Below are positions 1 to 8,715 of a stretch of 64,000 nt of DNA, in pieces. The stretch lies in assembly GCF_000011385.1 (NCBI RefSeq), contig NC_005125.1:2356001-2420000 (forward strand), given 5' to 3'. The notes beneath the pieces are model-generated. The model saw only the letters and a list, made by a program, of their open reading frames with translations. It had not been told where the DNA came from and did no database searches. The translations under genes and the position numbers were made by a program. Numbering within the stretch: position 1 is the first letter of the stretch; each line of letters starts with the position of its first letter. This stretch comes from Gloeobacter violaceus PCC 7421. GTDB taxonomy: Bacteria; Cyanobacteriota; Cyanobacteriia; Gloeobacterales; Gloeobacteraceae.

Positions 1-575
1 GACCGCTTCTGGTACTGCTGGCGGCGCCGCTCGCTGTCTTTGAGCCTGCGCTCGACCCCAGGCAGTTTCTTCTCGATAAATTCGCGCAGCGTCGTGGCCC
101 GGGCGCGGTTGCTTGCGATCGTGTCGTCGATGAGCGTCTGGGCCAGGGCCGTGACGACGCTGCGGGCAATCTGGGGATCGGTGTTGGTGAAGGCCATGTC
201 CACCATGTCGGTACCCAGGACGCTTTCGATGGCGAGCCCCGAGCGCAACTCCTCGGGGGTGAACGCTTCGCCGTTCACCGGGTTGCGAAGCTTGTACTTG
301 TCGATCGCCGTGTTCAAGATGGCATGGGTCTTGACCAACTCCATCTTGTTCTCGAGCGGATCGCTGGTGCGGGTAAAGGGAGTGCCCTCGGCGAAGCCTT
401 CGAGCATCTGCATGCGCGGAGCATTGTCGAGGAAAATAAACCGCATCTGGGACTTATAGATGGGCGTGGTGACAAAGCCGACCGCCATCGCCGAGCCCAA
501 TACCGCGCAGAAAGCAAGCGCAGCCCAGAGCCAGTGGCGCTGAAAGGCCGCCAGGATCGATGAGAGTGTGGTCAT
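1..575 (-). CDS. Wzz-like polysaccharide chain-length determinant, 3' end cut by window
   Basis: The minus-strand frame opens with ATG at 575 and runs off the left edge after 191 codons. It starts MTTLSSILAAFQRHWLWAA, followed by one hydrophobic segment (about residues 14-37) and a periplasmic-type domain. A charged helix containing REFIEKKLPGVERRLKDSE follows. A short cytoplasmic start, one membrane helix and a coiled-coil-prone domain are the layout of Wzz / polysaccharide co-polymerase proteins, which set chain length in Wzy-dependent export. The second membrane helix and any kinase domain would lie outside the window. It is the last visible member of the minus-strand sugar cluster, which fits its role. 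Confidence 0.75.
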   Translation of the reverse strand, partial: MTTLSSILAAFQRHWLWAALAFCAVLGSAMAVGFVTTPIYKSQMRFIFLDNAPRMQMLEGFAEGTPFTRTSDPLENKMELVKTHAILNTAIDKYKLRNPVNGEAFTPEELRSGLAIESVLGTDMVDMAFTNTDPQIARSVVTALAQTLIDDTIASNRARATTLREFIEKKLPGVERRLKDSERRRQQYQKR

Positions 576-674
576 GGTGATTACGAAAATAAATGACGAC
601 TAGTGGAAAACGACCGGTAACAACTCCCCTGAGAGGCTGTGGGTGCCGGGGCATGGCACCCGATACTCGGAAAG

Positions 675-1982
675 CTACTCGGCAGGCTGCAAAATGCGCC
701 GGGCGGCAAGGGCGATGTTTTGCTCACGGTGGAGCCGGTCGCTCAAGCGGCCCACGGGCAACTCCACGTCCGCAAAGGTGATGGGCTGGTCGATGGCGAT
801 GTCGCGCAACAGCCGGCAGCCGTCGGTGAGACCCATGGGCAGCAGGTTCTCGGCGCGGGCCGTCCGGGCATTCTCGAGCATGCCGTAGCAGGTGAAACCG
901 CCGATGCCGTCCAGGATCTCCCCGGCTCCCAGCGGCCGTTTCGCCTGGGCGATCACTTCGCAGACCGGTTCGCCGATGGGGACGACAGCCGCGTCGCCCA
1001 GCAGCACCGCCCGCGCCACCGTCAAAGGCGCCTCCAGCGGGCTCAGGTGAAAGGGTGTGTAGAACGTATAGACCGGCCCGTCGCCCATCTTATAGAAGCG
1101 CATATAGCGCTGCTTGAGCGGGTTCTCGCTGTAACCGAGCACGAACACCCCAAAACTCGGTTGGGCACCCAGGAGGTAGTCCACCAGACCGCCGCGCATC
1201 AGCTCATCAAGGTCAAACAGACCGGGAGCTTCATCGACGTGGCCGGCGGTGGGTGCGTACATGCCACGCTTGCCGACGCCGAAGCCGGTGGCGTTGGCCA
1301 CCGTGCACATCTCCATGGCGATCTTGGTCCCGTCGGCAAAGGAGGTGACCATTTTCGTGCGCTGGAAGTTGGCCTCAGCCCAGGCTTTTTGGGTCTCGGG
1401 AGTGCGCCGACAGTCGAGCAGGCTCTTGATGTTGCCGCACAGCAAGGGCTTGAAGCCCAGGGTCCGCACGTAGCGAAACAGATTCATGATCACCCCCGGC
1501 TGGTCGCCGTCGGCGTTGGTGAACACCACCCCCGCCCGGTCGGCGTAGGCTTTGAGCACCGGCCCGAGGGTTGCATCCAGTTCGGCGTTCATCAAAATGA
1601 CGTGCTTGCCGTGCTCGATCGCCCTCAAGATCACCCGGGCGCCAAATTCGACCTCGCCGGTAATTTCGACGATGGCGTCGATGTTGCCCGCATCGCACAG
1701 CAAGAACGGGTCGTCGGTGACGGTGTAGTGCCCCTCGGCGACGGCCGTCTCCAACTGGCCGGTGGTCTCGACGGTGCGCACCTGCTCCACTCCCGCCTCG
1801 CGGTAGGCGCGTTTGGCCCCGTCGAGGGTGCGGTTGGCGATGGCCACCAGTTTCATGCCGGCCATCGACGTGACAATCTGCATCGCCAGACCGCGGCCGG
1901 CAAAACCGGCACCGACCATGCCGACGCGGATAGGCTTGCCTTCCGCTTGGCGCCGTTCAAGCATCGAATCGATAATAATCAT
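675..1982 (-). CDS. SAF-domain NAD(P)-dependent dehydrogenase (homoserine dehydrogenase-like)
   Basis: This 435-residue protein starts MIIIDSMLERR. A Rossmann dinucleotide motif GMVGAGFAG lies near residues 21-29. The middle has the homoserine-dehydrogenase-like pattern (DAIVEITGEVEFGARV, HVILMNAELDATLGPVL), and the C-terminal part (AKRPLGAGEILDGIGGF) looks like an SAF domain. It belongs to the predicted homoserine dehydrogenase family (COG4091 type), whose true substrate is generally unproven. Next to rfbF and rfbC homologues it probably oxidises or reduces a sugar-pathway intermediate; that is inference. The gene immediately upstream in transcription (2043-3356) is a clear paralogue with the same architecture. 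Confidence 0.8.
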   Translation of the reverse strand: MIIIDSMLERRQAEGKPIRVGMVGAGFAGRGLAMQIVTSMAGMKLVAIANRTLDGAKRAYREAGVEQVRTVETTGQLETAVAEGHYTVTDDPFLLCDAGNIDAIVEITGEVEFGARVILRAIEHGKHVILMNAELDATLGPVLKAYADRAGVVFTNADGDQPGVIMNLFRYVRTLGFKPLLCGNIKSLLDCRRTPETQKAWAEANFQRTKMVTSFADGTKIAMEMCTVANATGFGVGKRGMYAPTAGHVDEAPGLFDLDELMRGGLVDYLLGAQPSFGVFVLGYSENPLKQRYMRFYKMGDGPVYTFYTPFHLSPLEAPLTVARAVLLGDAAVVPIGEPVCEVIAQAKRPLGAGEILDGIGGFTCYGMLENARTARAENLLPMGLTDGCRLLRDIAIDQPITFADVELPVGRLSDRLHREQNIALAARRILQPAE

Positions 1983-2042
1983 GGCATCTCCTAGGAGTTC
2001 TCGGGGGAAGGGTAGATGAAAAGGCGGCGGGCTTGGGCCGGG

Positions 2043-3356
2043 CTAGCAGGCGGTCAGGGGCACGGCCGACCGCTGGAAGCAGGCGTCCTGCTCCGCCCGC
2101 AGCCGGTCGCAAAGCCGCCCTGGCGGCAATACGACATCGTCGTAGCACAGTACCTGGTCTTGGGCGATGTCGCGCCGCAGGCGGCAACCTTCGGCCAGCC
2201 CCATCGGCAGCAGCCGCCCGGCCGCCGCCGCTTCGGCGTTCTCGCACTGGCCGTAACTCAGGTAGTGACCGATGCCATCCAGGGTTTCCCCGGCCTCGAG
2301 GGGGCGCTTGGCCGTCGCCACTACCTCCACCACCGGGGCGCCGAGGGGGGCAAGCACGGCGTCCGCGAACAGCACCGCCCGCGCCACCGAGAAGGGCACC
2401 TCGAAGTGGCACAGGTGATAGGGCGTATAGAAGCTGTACAGCGGCCCCTCGCCCAGTTTGTACAGGTTAAGGTAGTGGCGCTGGGTCGGGTCGTCGCAGC
2501 CGGCCAGCACGAACACCCCCGGGCCGGGGGAAGCGCCGACTACGTAATCGACGATCCCTCCCCAGGCTTTGAGCTGGGCAATATCGTAAACCCGGGTCAG
2601 CTCGTCGACATGGCCCCGGTGCTCGTAGCCGAGCATGCCCCGCTGGGCTACGCCCATGCCGGTGGCGTTGGCGACGATGGCCTGCTCGAAGGAGATCTTG
2701 GTGCCGTCGGCAAAGCTGGTGACCATGTGCGGTTTTTGTCCCCAGCGGCGGGCGAAGGCCTCCTGGGTGGTGGGGTTGCGGTAGGGGTCGTGCAGGCCTT
2801 TGACGTTGCCGCAGACGAGGGGAGTCAGGCCCATCGAGCGCACGAAGCGCCACAGATTCATCTGGACGCCGGGCTGATCGCCATCGCAGGCGGTATAGAC
2901 GACGCCCGCCCGATCGGCGTAGCGCTTGAGGATCGGCCCGAGGGTGCCGTCGAGTTCGGCGTTCATCAAGACGACGTGTTTGCCGTGGGTGAAGGCGGCG
3001 AGCGCCACCTGCGCGGCGTATTCGACGGAGCCGGTGACTTCGAGGATGGCGTCGACGTTGTCCGCTTCGCACAGCAGGCAGGCGTCCTCGGTGACGGCAG
3101 GCCGGCCCTCGGCGATCGCGCGTTCGAGTTGGGCGGCTGTCTCGACCGGCACCACCTCCTCAAGGCCGGCTTGCCGGTACACGTGCACCGCACTTTCGAG
3201 GCGGCGGCCGGCGATGGCCACCAGTTCCATACCCGGGACAAATTGGACGATCTGTTGGGCGATGCCCAGCCCCATAAACCCGGCGCCGACCATGGCGACG
3301 CGCACGGGCTGGCGGCGCTCGGCGCGCAACTGTAGAGCTTTGTCGATAAGAATCAT
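2043..3356 (-). CDS. SAF-domain NAD(P)-dependent dehydrogenase, second paralogue
   Basis: The start is placed at ATG 3356 (MILIDKALQLRAERR), giving 437 residues. This fits two bases after the stop of the RmlC-like gene; a longer frame to 3440 would overlap that gene. The Rossmann motif is MVGAGFMG. The core (HGKHVVLMNAELDGTLGPIL, CDGDQPGVQMNLWRFV) and C-terminal SAF part (AKRPLEAGETLDGIGHYL) match the neighbouring 675-1982 protein segment by segment. The two are a tandem duplication with moderate divergence. Both lie in one minus-strand operon with sugar-nucleotide enzymes. Substrate unknown; each may act on a different oxidation step of the same pathway. Confidence 0.8.
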   Translation of the reverse strand: MILIDKALQLRAERRQPVRVAMVGAGFMGLGIAQQIVQFVPGMELVAIAGRRLESAVHVYRQAGLEEVVPVETAAQLERAIAEGRPAVTEDACLLCEADNVDAILEVTGSVEYAAQVALAAFTHGKHVVLMNAELDGTLGPILKRYADRAGVVYTACDGDQPGVQMNLWRFVRSMGLTPLVCGNVKGLHDPYRNPTTQEAFARRWGQKPHMVTSFADGTKISFEQAIVANATGMGVAQRGMLGYEHRGHVDELTRVYDIAQLKAWGGIVDYVVGASPGPGVFVLAGCDDPTQRHYLNLYKLGEGPLYSFYTPYHLCHFEVPFSVARAVLFADAVLAPLGAPVVEVVATAKRPLEAGETLDGIGHYLSYGQCENAEAAAAGRLLPMGLAEGCRLRRDIAQDQVLCYDDVVLPPGRLCDRLRAEQDACFQRSAVPLTAC

Positions 3357-3358
3357 GA

Positions 3359-3907
3359 CTAGTGCTGCTCCTGCATAGCGGGGGCAAGCAAGGGCCAGCC
3401 GTTGTCTTTGGTGGACAGAACACTGACCGGCAGCGGCCAATCGATGGCCAGGGCCGGGTCGTCGTAGCGCAATCCCCGTTCGTAACCCGGAGTATAAAAT
3501 TCGCCCACCTGATAGAGCACCTCGGCGCCGTCGGTGAGTGCTTGATAGCCGTGGGCGAACAGGCCCGGTACGTACAGCGCCCAGCGGTTGTCTTCGCTCA
3601 GTTCGACGCCGATGTGCTGCAGGTAAGTCCGCGAGCCGGGCCGCAGGTCGACAATCACGTCGTAAATGGCGCCGCGGGTGCAGCGGACAAGCTTGGTCTC
3701 GAGGGCGGGGGCCACCTGGTAGTGCAGGCCGCGCAGGGTGCCTGCCCGATGGTTGTACGACAGATTGCTCTGGGCGAAGGTGCCCGCGAGGCCTTGCGCT
3801 TCGAACTCGCGCGCGCAGAAGGTGCGGGCGAAAAAGCCCCGCTCGTCCTCGCGCCGCTCCAGTTCGATGATCCAGGCCCCGGCGAGTTTGGTGTTGATAA
3901 ATTGCAT
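3359..3907 (-). CDS. rfbC: dTDP-4-dehydrorhamnose 3,5-epimerase-like protein (RmlC family)
   Basis: A 182-residue cupin of normal RmlC length. The catalytic histidine is seen in TLRGLHYQ (His62). The conserved segment VPGLFAHGYQAL (His119) and Tyr132 are also present, as expected for C3/C5 epimerisation of a nucleotide 4-keto-6-deoxysugar. Because the cluster begins with a CDP-glucose-forming enzyme, the real substrate may be a CDP-linked rather than a dTDP-linked sugar. The gene follows the SDR epimerase by 7 bases and precedes the SAF dehydrogenase by 2 bases, so it is clearly co-transcribed. Confidence 0.85.
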   Translation of the reverse strand: MQFINTKLAGAWIIELERREDERGFFARTFCAREFEAQGLAGTFAQSNLSYNHRAGTLRGLHYQVAPALETKLVRCTRGAIYDVIVDLRPGSRTYLQHIGVELSEDNRWALYVPGLFAHGYQALTDGAEVLYQVGEFYTPGYERGLRYDDPALAIDWPLPVSVLSTKDNGWPLLAPAMQEQH

Positions 3908-3914
3908 CGATGGG

Positions 3915-5003
3915 TTACTCCGCTGCGGTCAAGACGGGCTGCTGAACGAGTACGCTTTTGTCCTGCTCGGTGCTGACGTACTCGGACCAAAAAAGCTCGT
4001 TGTCAATCTGGCCGGTCTCCAGCAGGTGCTGGATCTGCTTGAGGCGCGTGTGGCCGCGAAATTCGAACAGCTCCGTGTCCATGTGGATCTTCGAGAAGAT
4101 TTCTAGTAATTGCCGCGCACCCAGGGCCACATTGCGGCGGCACTGGAAGCCGGGCAGTTGGGTGTTGATCTTGTCGAAGCAAACTTTGTAATCGCGCCTG
4201 TCCGTCGGGTTGGAACCCAAACTCAGCTTGCACCCCGGGAAAGTCTCGGCGATGATCCGCGCGATGTCCTTGACCTGGTAGTTCTCGGCGTTGTCCCCGA
4301 CGTTGAAAATTTCGTTGTGCACCATCTGGCGCGGTGCTTCGAGCGCACAGTAAATCGCCTGGCACATATCGAGCACGTGCACAAACGGCCGCCAGGGGGT
4401 GCCGTCGCTCTCCATGCGGATCTCCTTGGCGGTCCAGGCAAAACCGGCCAGCGAGTTGACCACCAGGTCGAAGCGCATACGCGGTGAAGGACCGTAGGCG
4501 GTCGCGTTGCGCAAAAACGTCGGGGAGAAATTCTCGTCCGCCATCGGGGCCAAATCGCGCTCCACAAAGATTTTGCAGCGCGCGTAGGCAGTCAGCGGGT
4601 TGACTTCCGACTCTTCGGTGCTGAACTTCTCGCCGCCCGCGCCGTAGACGCTGCAGCTGGACATGTAGACGAAGCGGCTCACCCCGGCGCGCTTGGCCTT
4701 TTTGGCCAGTTCGATCGTGCCGATGTGGTTGATGTCGTAGGTAATCGTCGGGTTGAGCTGGCCGACCGGGTCGTTGGAGAGTTCCGCCAGGTGGACGATG
4801 GCGTCGTAGCCGCGCAAATCTTCTTCAGTGATGTGGCGGATGTCTTGGCGCAGGTGCAGCGGTGCCTGGCGCACGCCGTTGTAGAGCCAGCCGACTTTGT
4901 GAAAGCCGGTGTCGAGACCTGTGACCTCGTGCCCGCGCTCGAGCAGCACGCCGCCGAGCAGGGTGCCGATGTACCCTTCGGTACCGGTTGCAAGAATTTT
5001 CAT
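3915..5003 (-). CDS. NAD-dependent epimerase/dehydratase (extended SDR)
   Basis: 362 residues. The N-terminal glycine motif GTEGYIG (residues 7-13), the SSCSVYG segment and the catalytic Tyr140-x3-Lys144 pair (TAYARCK) identify an extended short-chain dehydrogenase. The segment RPFVHVLDMCQAI and a late conserved region (IFNVGDNAENYQVKDIA) are typical of nucleotide-sugar epimerase/dehydratases. It is co-directional with rfbF, lhgO and rfbC homologues at spacings of 7-14 bases. I cannot tell from sequence whether it is a 4,6-dehydratase, a 4-epimerase or a reductase. Confidence 0.85.
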   Translation of the reverse strand: MKILATGTEGYIGTLLGGVLLERGHEVTGLDTGFHKVGWLYNGVRQAPLHLRQDIRHITEEDLRGYDAIVHLAELSNDPVGQLNPTITYDINHIGTIELAKKAKRAGVSRFVYMSSCSVYGAGGEKFSTEESEVNPLTAYARCKIFVERDLAPMADENFSPTFLRNATAYGPSPRMRFDLVVNSLAGFAWTAKEIRMESDGTPWRPFVHVLDMCQAIYCALEAPRQMVHNEIFNVGDNAENYQVKDIARIIAETFPGCKLSLGSNPTDRRDYKVCFDKINTQLPGFQCRRNVALGARQLLEIFSKIHMDTELFEFRGHTRLKQIQHLLETGQIDNELFWSEYVSTEQDKSVLVQQPVLTAAE

Positions 5004-5017
5004 GGGTAGGTGGGTTC

Positions 5018-6238
5018 CTATCGTGTCAGGGTCAGCCGGCTGGTCACCGACCCGGGAATGCGCTCGACCACGGCTTTGCCGATCGGAATCGAGGCGGTGG
5101 CCGCCGGGGAGGGCGCGTTGAGTACGTGCAGAGAGTGGTTGCCCGTGGCGAACAAAAAGTCGTCCACCAGCTTGCCTTGGCGGGTGAGCGCCTGGGCTCT
5201 GACGCCGCTGCCCGCCGGCACGACATCCTCGGGCTGCACCTCCGGGATGAGCTGTTGCAAGGAGCGCACGAAGGCGGCTTTCGAAAGCGAGCGGACGATT
5301 TCTTTGAATCCTTCGCCCGCGTGGCGGGCGGCAAGTTTCCAGAAACCGCCGTAGGCCAAGACCTCGGCGGTGTCGCCCAGGTTTATCTCACCCCAGGAGT
5401 AGCCCTCCCGCGCCAGCGCCAGCACCGCATTGGGGCCCGCGTGGACGGTGCCGTCGATCATGCGCGTGAAGTGCACCCCCAGAAACGGAAAGTCCGGGTT
5501 GGGCACCGGGTAGATCAGGTGCCTGCACAGGTGGCGCTTCTCGGGAACCAGTTCGTAGTACTCGCCGCGAAAGGGCACAATCTTCGCCTCGGTCGCCAGG
5601 CCGCACAACTCGGCTACCCGATCGCAAAAAAGCCCCGCGCAGTTGATGAAGTAGCGGGTAAAGAAGCTGCCCCGGTCGGTCTCCAGGGTGATGCCGTCGG
5701 CGGCGGCGGCCAAATTCACCACGCGCGTGCCCAGCCGCACCTCGCCGCCGCGCTCAGCGACGATGCGCGCGTAGGCGGCGGCCACCTGGGCATAATTGAC
5801 GATGCCCGCGGTCGGCACGCGGATGGCGGCAAGCCCCCGCACGTGCGGCTCGATCGCGCGCAGCTGCTCAGCACCGATGCGCTCGACGGGAATACCGTTG
5901 GCCAGGCCGCGCGCCAGCAAGTTCTCCAGCTGCGGGAGTTCCCGCGATTCGGTAGCGACAATCACCTTGCCGCAGATGTCGTACTCGATGCCGTGCTTCT
6001 GGCAAAACTCGACCACCGCGCGGCGGCCGGCGGTGGCGAAGCGGGCTTTGAGGCTGCCGGGTTTGTAGTAGACTCCCGAATGGATGACGCCGCTGTTGTG
6101 GCCGGTCTGGTGGCCGGCCCAGGACGATTCTTTTTCGAGCACCAGCAGGCGGGCGCCGGGGTAGCGCTCGGTGAGGGCCATGCCCACCGAGAGCCCGACG
6201 ATGCCGCCGCCGACAATGGCAAAATCGAATGCGCTCAT
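5018..6238 (-). CDS. lhgO: L-2-hydroxyglutarate oxidase-like FAD enzyme
   Basis: The start is ATG 6238, one base after the rfbF stop, giving MSAFDFAIVGGGIVGLSVG and 406 residues; the open frame continues upstream but would run into rfbF. The GGGIVG FAD-binding motif at the N-terminus and segments HNSGVIHSGVYY, INCAGLFCDRVA and GVHFTRMIDG are those of the DadA/LhgO group. LhgO oxidises L-2-hydroxyglutarate to 2-oxoglutarate. Its position inside a nucleotide-sugar operon is odd for a housekeeping metabolite-repair enzyme, so the substrate may be a sugar-derived 2-hydroxyacid; that is inference. Confidence 0.75.
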   Translation of the reverse strand: MSAFDFAIVGGGIVGLSVGMALTERYPGARLLVLEKESSWAGHQTGHNSGVIHSGVYYKPGSLKARFATAGRRAVVEFCQKHGIEYDICGKVIVATESRELPQLENLLARGLANGIPVERIGAEQLRAIEPHVRGLAAIRVPTAGIVNYAQVAAAYARIVAERGGEVRLGTRVVNLAAAADGITLETDRGSFFTRYFINCAGLFCDRVAELCGLATEAKIVPFRGEYYELVPEKRHLCRHLIYPVPNPDFPFLGVHFTRMIDGTVHAGPNAVLALAREGYSWGEINLGDTAEVLAYGGFWKLAARHAGEGFKEIVRSLSKAAFVRSLQQLIPEVQPEDVVPAGSGVRAQALTRQGKLVDDFLFATGNHSLHVLNAPSPAATASIPIGKAVVERIPGSVTSRLTLTR

Positions 6239-6239
6239 C

Positions 6240-7013
6240 TCACCACACCTTCCACGGCGCTTTGCCGGAATTCCACAGATCTTCGAGCAACCGCTTGTCG
6301 CGCAGGGTGTCCATCGGTTGCCAGAAGCCGTCGTGACGGTAAGCCGAAAGTTGCCCCAGGTGCGCCAGTTTGGCGAGCGGCTCCTGCTCCCAGACGGTCG
6401 TGTCGTCTGCAATATAGTCGATGACCTCCGGCTCCAGCACAAAATAGCCGCCGTTGATATAGGCGCCGTCGCCGTCGGGTTTCTCCTGGAAACTGGAGAC
6501 CAGGGTCTGATCCTGCGGCAGGCGGACCGCCCCGAAGCGGCCCGGAGGCCGGGTGACCGTCATCGTGGCCAGGGTGCCGCTCGCTTTGTGCAGGGCGAGC
6601 ACCGCGCCGATATCGACGTTGGCGACGCCGTCGCCGTAGGTAAAGCAAAAAGTTTGACTGCCGATGTGCTCGCGCACGCGGCGCAACCGGCCGCCGGTCA
6701 TTGAATGCTCGCCGGTGTCGACGAGGGTGACGCGCCAGGGCTCGGCGTTGCGGCAGTGCACTTCCATGTGGTTATAGCGAATGTCGAAGGTGACATCCGA
6801 TTCGTACAAAAAATAGTTGGCGAAATACTCTTTGATGACGTGCCCGCGGTAGCCGCAGCAGATGATGAAATCGTTGATGCCGTGGGCCGAATAGATTTTC
6901 ATGATGTGCCAGAGCATGGGCCGGTTGCCGACCTCGACCATGGGCTTGGGCTTGATCTGGGTCTCTTCGCTCAGGCGGGTGCCTAGCCCGCCCGCCAGCA
7001 ACACTGCTTTCAT
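6240..7013 (-). CDS. rfbF: glucose-1-phosphate cytidylyltransferase
   Basis: The start [18 protein letters not shown] at ATG 7013 is the canonical N-terminus; the longer frame to 7091 has no family support. The protein has 257 residues, normal for RfbF. Visible motifs are the pyrophosphorylase signature GGLGTRLxEET with Lys in [21 protein letters not shown] for metal and nucleotide binding, and [17 protein letters not shown]. The enzyme makes CDP-glucose from CTP and glucose-1-phosphate, the entry to CDP-deoxysugars. It is the first gene of the minus-strand sugar operon, so the promoter should lie just above 7013. Confidence 0.92.
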   Translation of the reverse strand: MKAVLLAGGLGTRLSEETQIKPKPMVEVGNRPMLWHIMKIYSAHGINDFIICCGYRGHVIKEYFANYFLYESDVTFDIRYNHMEVHCRNAEPWRVTLVDTGEHSMTGGRLRRVREHIGSQTFCFTYGDGVANVDIGAVLALHKASGTLATMTVTRPPGRFGAVRLPQDQTLVSSFQEKPDGDGAYINGGYFVLEPEVIDYIADDTTVWEQEPLAKLAHLGQLSAYRHDGFWQPMDTLRDKRLLEDLWNSGKAPWKVW

Positions 7014-7071
7014 AGATTCCTCGCTCGGTGGTATCGCTGAACGAACGCTTGCAACAATGGCCGGGGCCGAT

Positions 7072-7485
7072 TTAGTGGATCCGCTGGACACTCAAGTGCG
7101 CTTCTCTCTGGCTGAATTCGCTGACGGAGGGGTTGTATCCGGGCGGCGGAGCCACCCCGGTGGCCTGCCGCCAGTGGGCGGCGGTCACCGTCTGCAGCAA
7201 ATAACTGTCGTCCGCTTTGCGCACGTGATACCAGGTCTGTTCGTCGCAGTCGCGGCACCAAAAAGCCTCCAGCCATTCGTGCTGCAAAGGCACCGCCTTG
7301 GACACCATCAGCGAAAACTGGGCCTTGCGCTTGCTGACGCCGCGCTCGCGCAACTGCTGCAGGCTCTCGGTAAAGATCGAATACTTGCGGCTGCAGCTGC
7401 TCAAATAGCACCCATGTATCGGACAGGCGATGCGCCGCCCACCCGGGCGGGTCCGATTTCGATTGCGCTCACACCTTTTGCTCAC
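7072..7485 (-). CDS. conserved hypothetical protein with two Cys pairs
   Basis: 137 residues. The N-terminus is basic ([18 protein letters not shown]). A cysteine cluster [11 protein letters not shown] follows, and a second pair [14 protein letters not shown] lies near residue 75. The paired cysteines suggest a zinc-ribbon-like fold. I recognise it only as the kind of small hypothetical protein seen in cyanobacteria. It lies 58 bases upstream of rfbF in the same direction and may share its promoter, but nothing ties it to sugar metabolism. Confidence 0.6.
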   Translation of the reverse strand: MSKRCERNRNRTRPGGRRIACPIHGCYLSSCSRKYSIFTESLQQLRERGVSKRKAQFSLMVSKAVPLQHEWLEAFWCRDCDEQTWYHVRKADDSYLLQTVTAAHWRQATGVAPPPGYNPSVSEFSQREAHLSVQRIH

Positions 7486-8040
7486 TTCGGCCTCCGTCTG
7501 GGAAGAGGTTGCGTTCGGGGAGGCTGAGATTGCTGAACCGTCAAGCCCGCCCGAGGTTCCGTTTCTCGACGCTGCCCATGGCAGGCAGCCATCGAAGCAA
7601 TATGTTGATGTCTATTTGATTTAGCGAGCCAAGTATGACATCGCCAATAACGTGAGGACAATTGGTGAAAAGCCCCAAATCAGCGCATGATCAGGGCCGT
7701 TCCCAAGCGCAGATCCTTGATCAAAAGCCGACCGAAACTCGCAGAAAATAACCATAGCTAAGTAAAAACACCGGCTTGAGTTAACAACAGTACTGAGAAG
7801 TATTGTTCGTCACAATTTTAAGCTTTAACTACTTTCAACATCCTGCGGAGCTTCGAATGTAGTAAACAGCACATGAAGCCCAGGGCGCGACTTTTCAGGT
7901 GCGGACCGGCACCCGCACAAACCGTCGCGTATGCTACCAAAAATAATGCTGTTGCCCGTCGCCCCAAAAAAGGGCCTGCTGGTGCAGGCCCATCGGTTCT
8001 CAAAGTGGGTGGAGTTGGCCCACGGGCTGTGGGTGCGCTT
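7486..8040. other. intergenic region without a recognisable gene
   Basis: 555 bases between the Cys-pair protein and the NarL-type regulator. Short frames here have no family resemblance. The only clear element is the minus-strand terminator at 7966-7991. Confidence 0.6.
7966..7991 (-). terminator. intrinsic terminator of the NarL-type regulator gene
   Basis: A perfect 8-bp stem (GGGCCTGC / GCAGGCCC, 7972-7979 and 7984-7991) with a 4-base loop is followed on the minus strand by six T residues. It lies 50 bases beyond the stop of the 8041-8715 gene. Confidence 0.9.
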
Positions 8041-8715
8041 TCAGCCCACTTTTGACTCGTAGAGCAATCCGTACTCCATGGCAATGCGCACCAGCCCGGC
8101 GGTGTTGCGGGTGCCGAGCTTCTGCATCAGCCGGGCGCGGTGGGAATCGACCGTGCGGGGACTGATAAACAGCCGTTCGGCGATCTCGATATTGGTAAAC
8201 TCCTGCGAGATCAAACTTAAAATCTCGCGTTCTCTCTCGGTCAGGTGAATAGCCAGCTTGCTGTACTTGCCGGCTTCTTCCGCCAGGTGATAATTCTCGA
8301 CAATGAGCTTGGTAATCGCCCGGCCGAAGACCAGATAGCCGGAAAGCACCAATCCTACGGCATTGAGCAGTTCATGGCTTTCGACATTCTTGAGGATGCA
8401 GCCGCTCGCACCGACACGGAAAGCCTGCAGAAAGTCCTCTTCCATTTCGGTGACAATCAAGATTTTTGCCGCCGGTTCGATATTGTGCATGAGGCGGGTG
8501 ACCTCGATGCCGTCAAGTTCGGGCATGGCGGCATCGAGCAACACAAGATCCGGCTTCGACTGCCGAAACATCTGTACGGCGAGCTGGCCTTCGCAGGCTT
8601 CCTCAACCGCAAACAGGTTGCCCGCAGAGCGCAGCATGCTGCAAAACCCCCTACGCACCACGGCGTGGTCGTCGACGATCAAGATTCGGGTTGAACTGGA
8701 ATCAACATTAGACAC
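8041..8715 (-). CDS. NarL/FixJ-family response regulator
   Basis: 224 residues. The receiver domain (residues 10-125) has the acidic pair in ILIVDDHAVVRRG, phospho-acceptor Asp61 in LVLLDAAMPELDG and Lys109 in GCILKN. The C-terminal LuxR-type helix-turn-helix is plain in LTEREREILSLI and SPRTVDSHRARLMQKLG. It should be a phosphorylation-activated DNA-binding regulator. No histidine kinase is adjacent, so it is an orphan here; the kinase at 10796 is a possible but unsupported partner. Confidence 0.92.
   Translation of the reverse strand: MSNVDSSSTRILIVDDHAVVRRGFCSMLRSAGNLFAVEEACEGQLAVQMFRQSKPDLVLLDAAMPELDGIEVTRLMHNIEPAAKILIVTEMEEDFLQAFRVGASGCILKNVESHELLNAVGLVLSGYLVFGRAITKLIVENYHLAEEAGKYSKLAIHLTEREREILSLISQEFTNIEIAERLFISPRTVDSHRARLMQKLGTRNTAGLVRIAMEYGLLYESKVG

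Noticed and set aside
639-1994. Long plus-strand frame opposite the SAF dehydrogenase
   Set aside because: Mirror frame of a real minus-strand gene; His/Gly/Ala-rich with no family pattern. The same applies to 2016-3335, 4988-6424 and 57398-59152.
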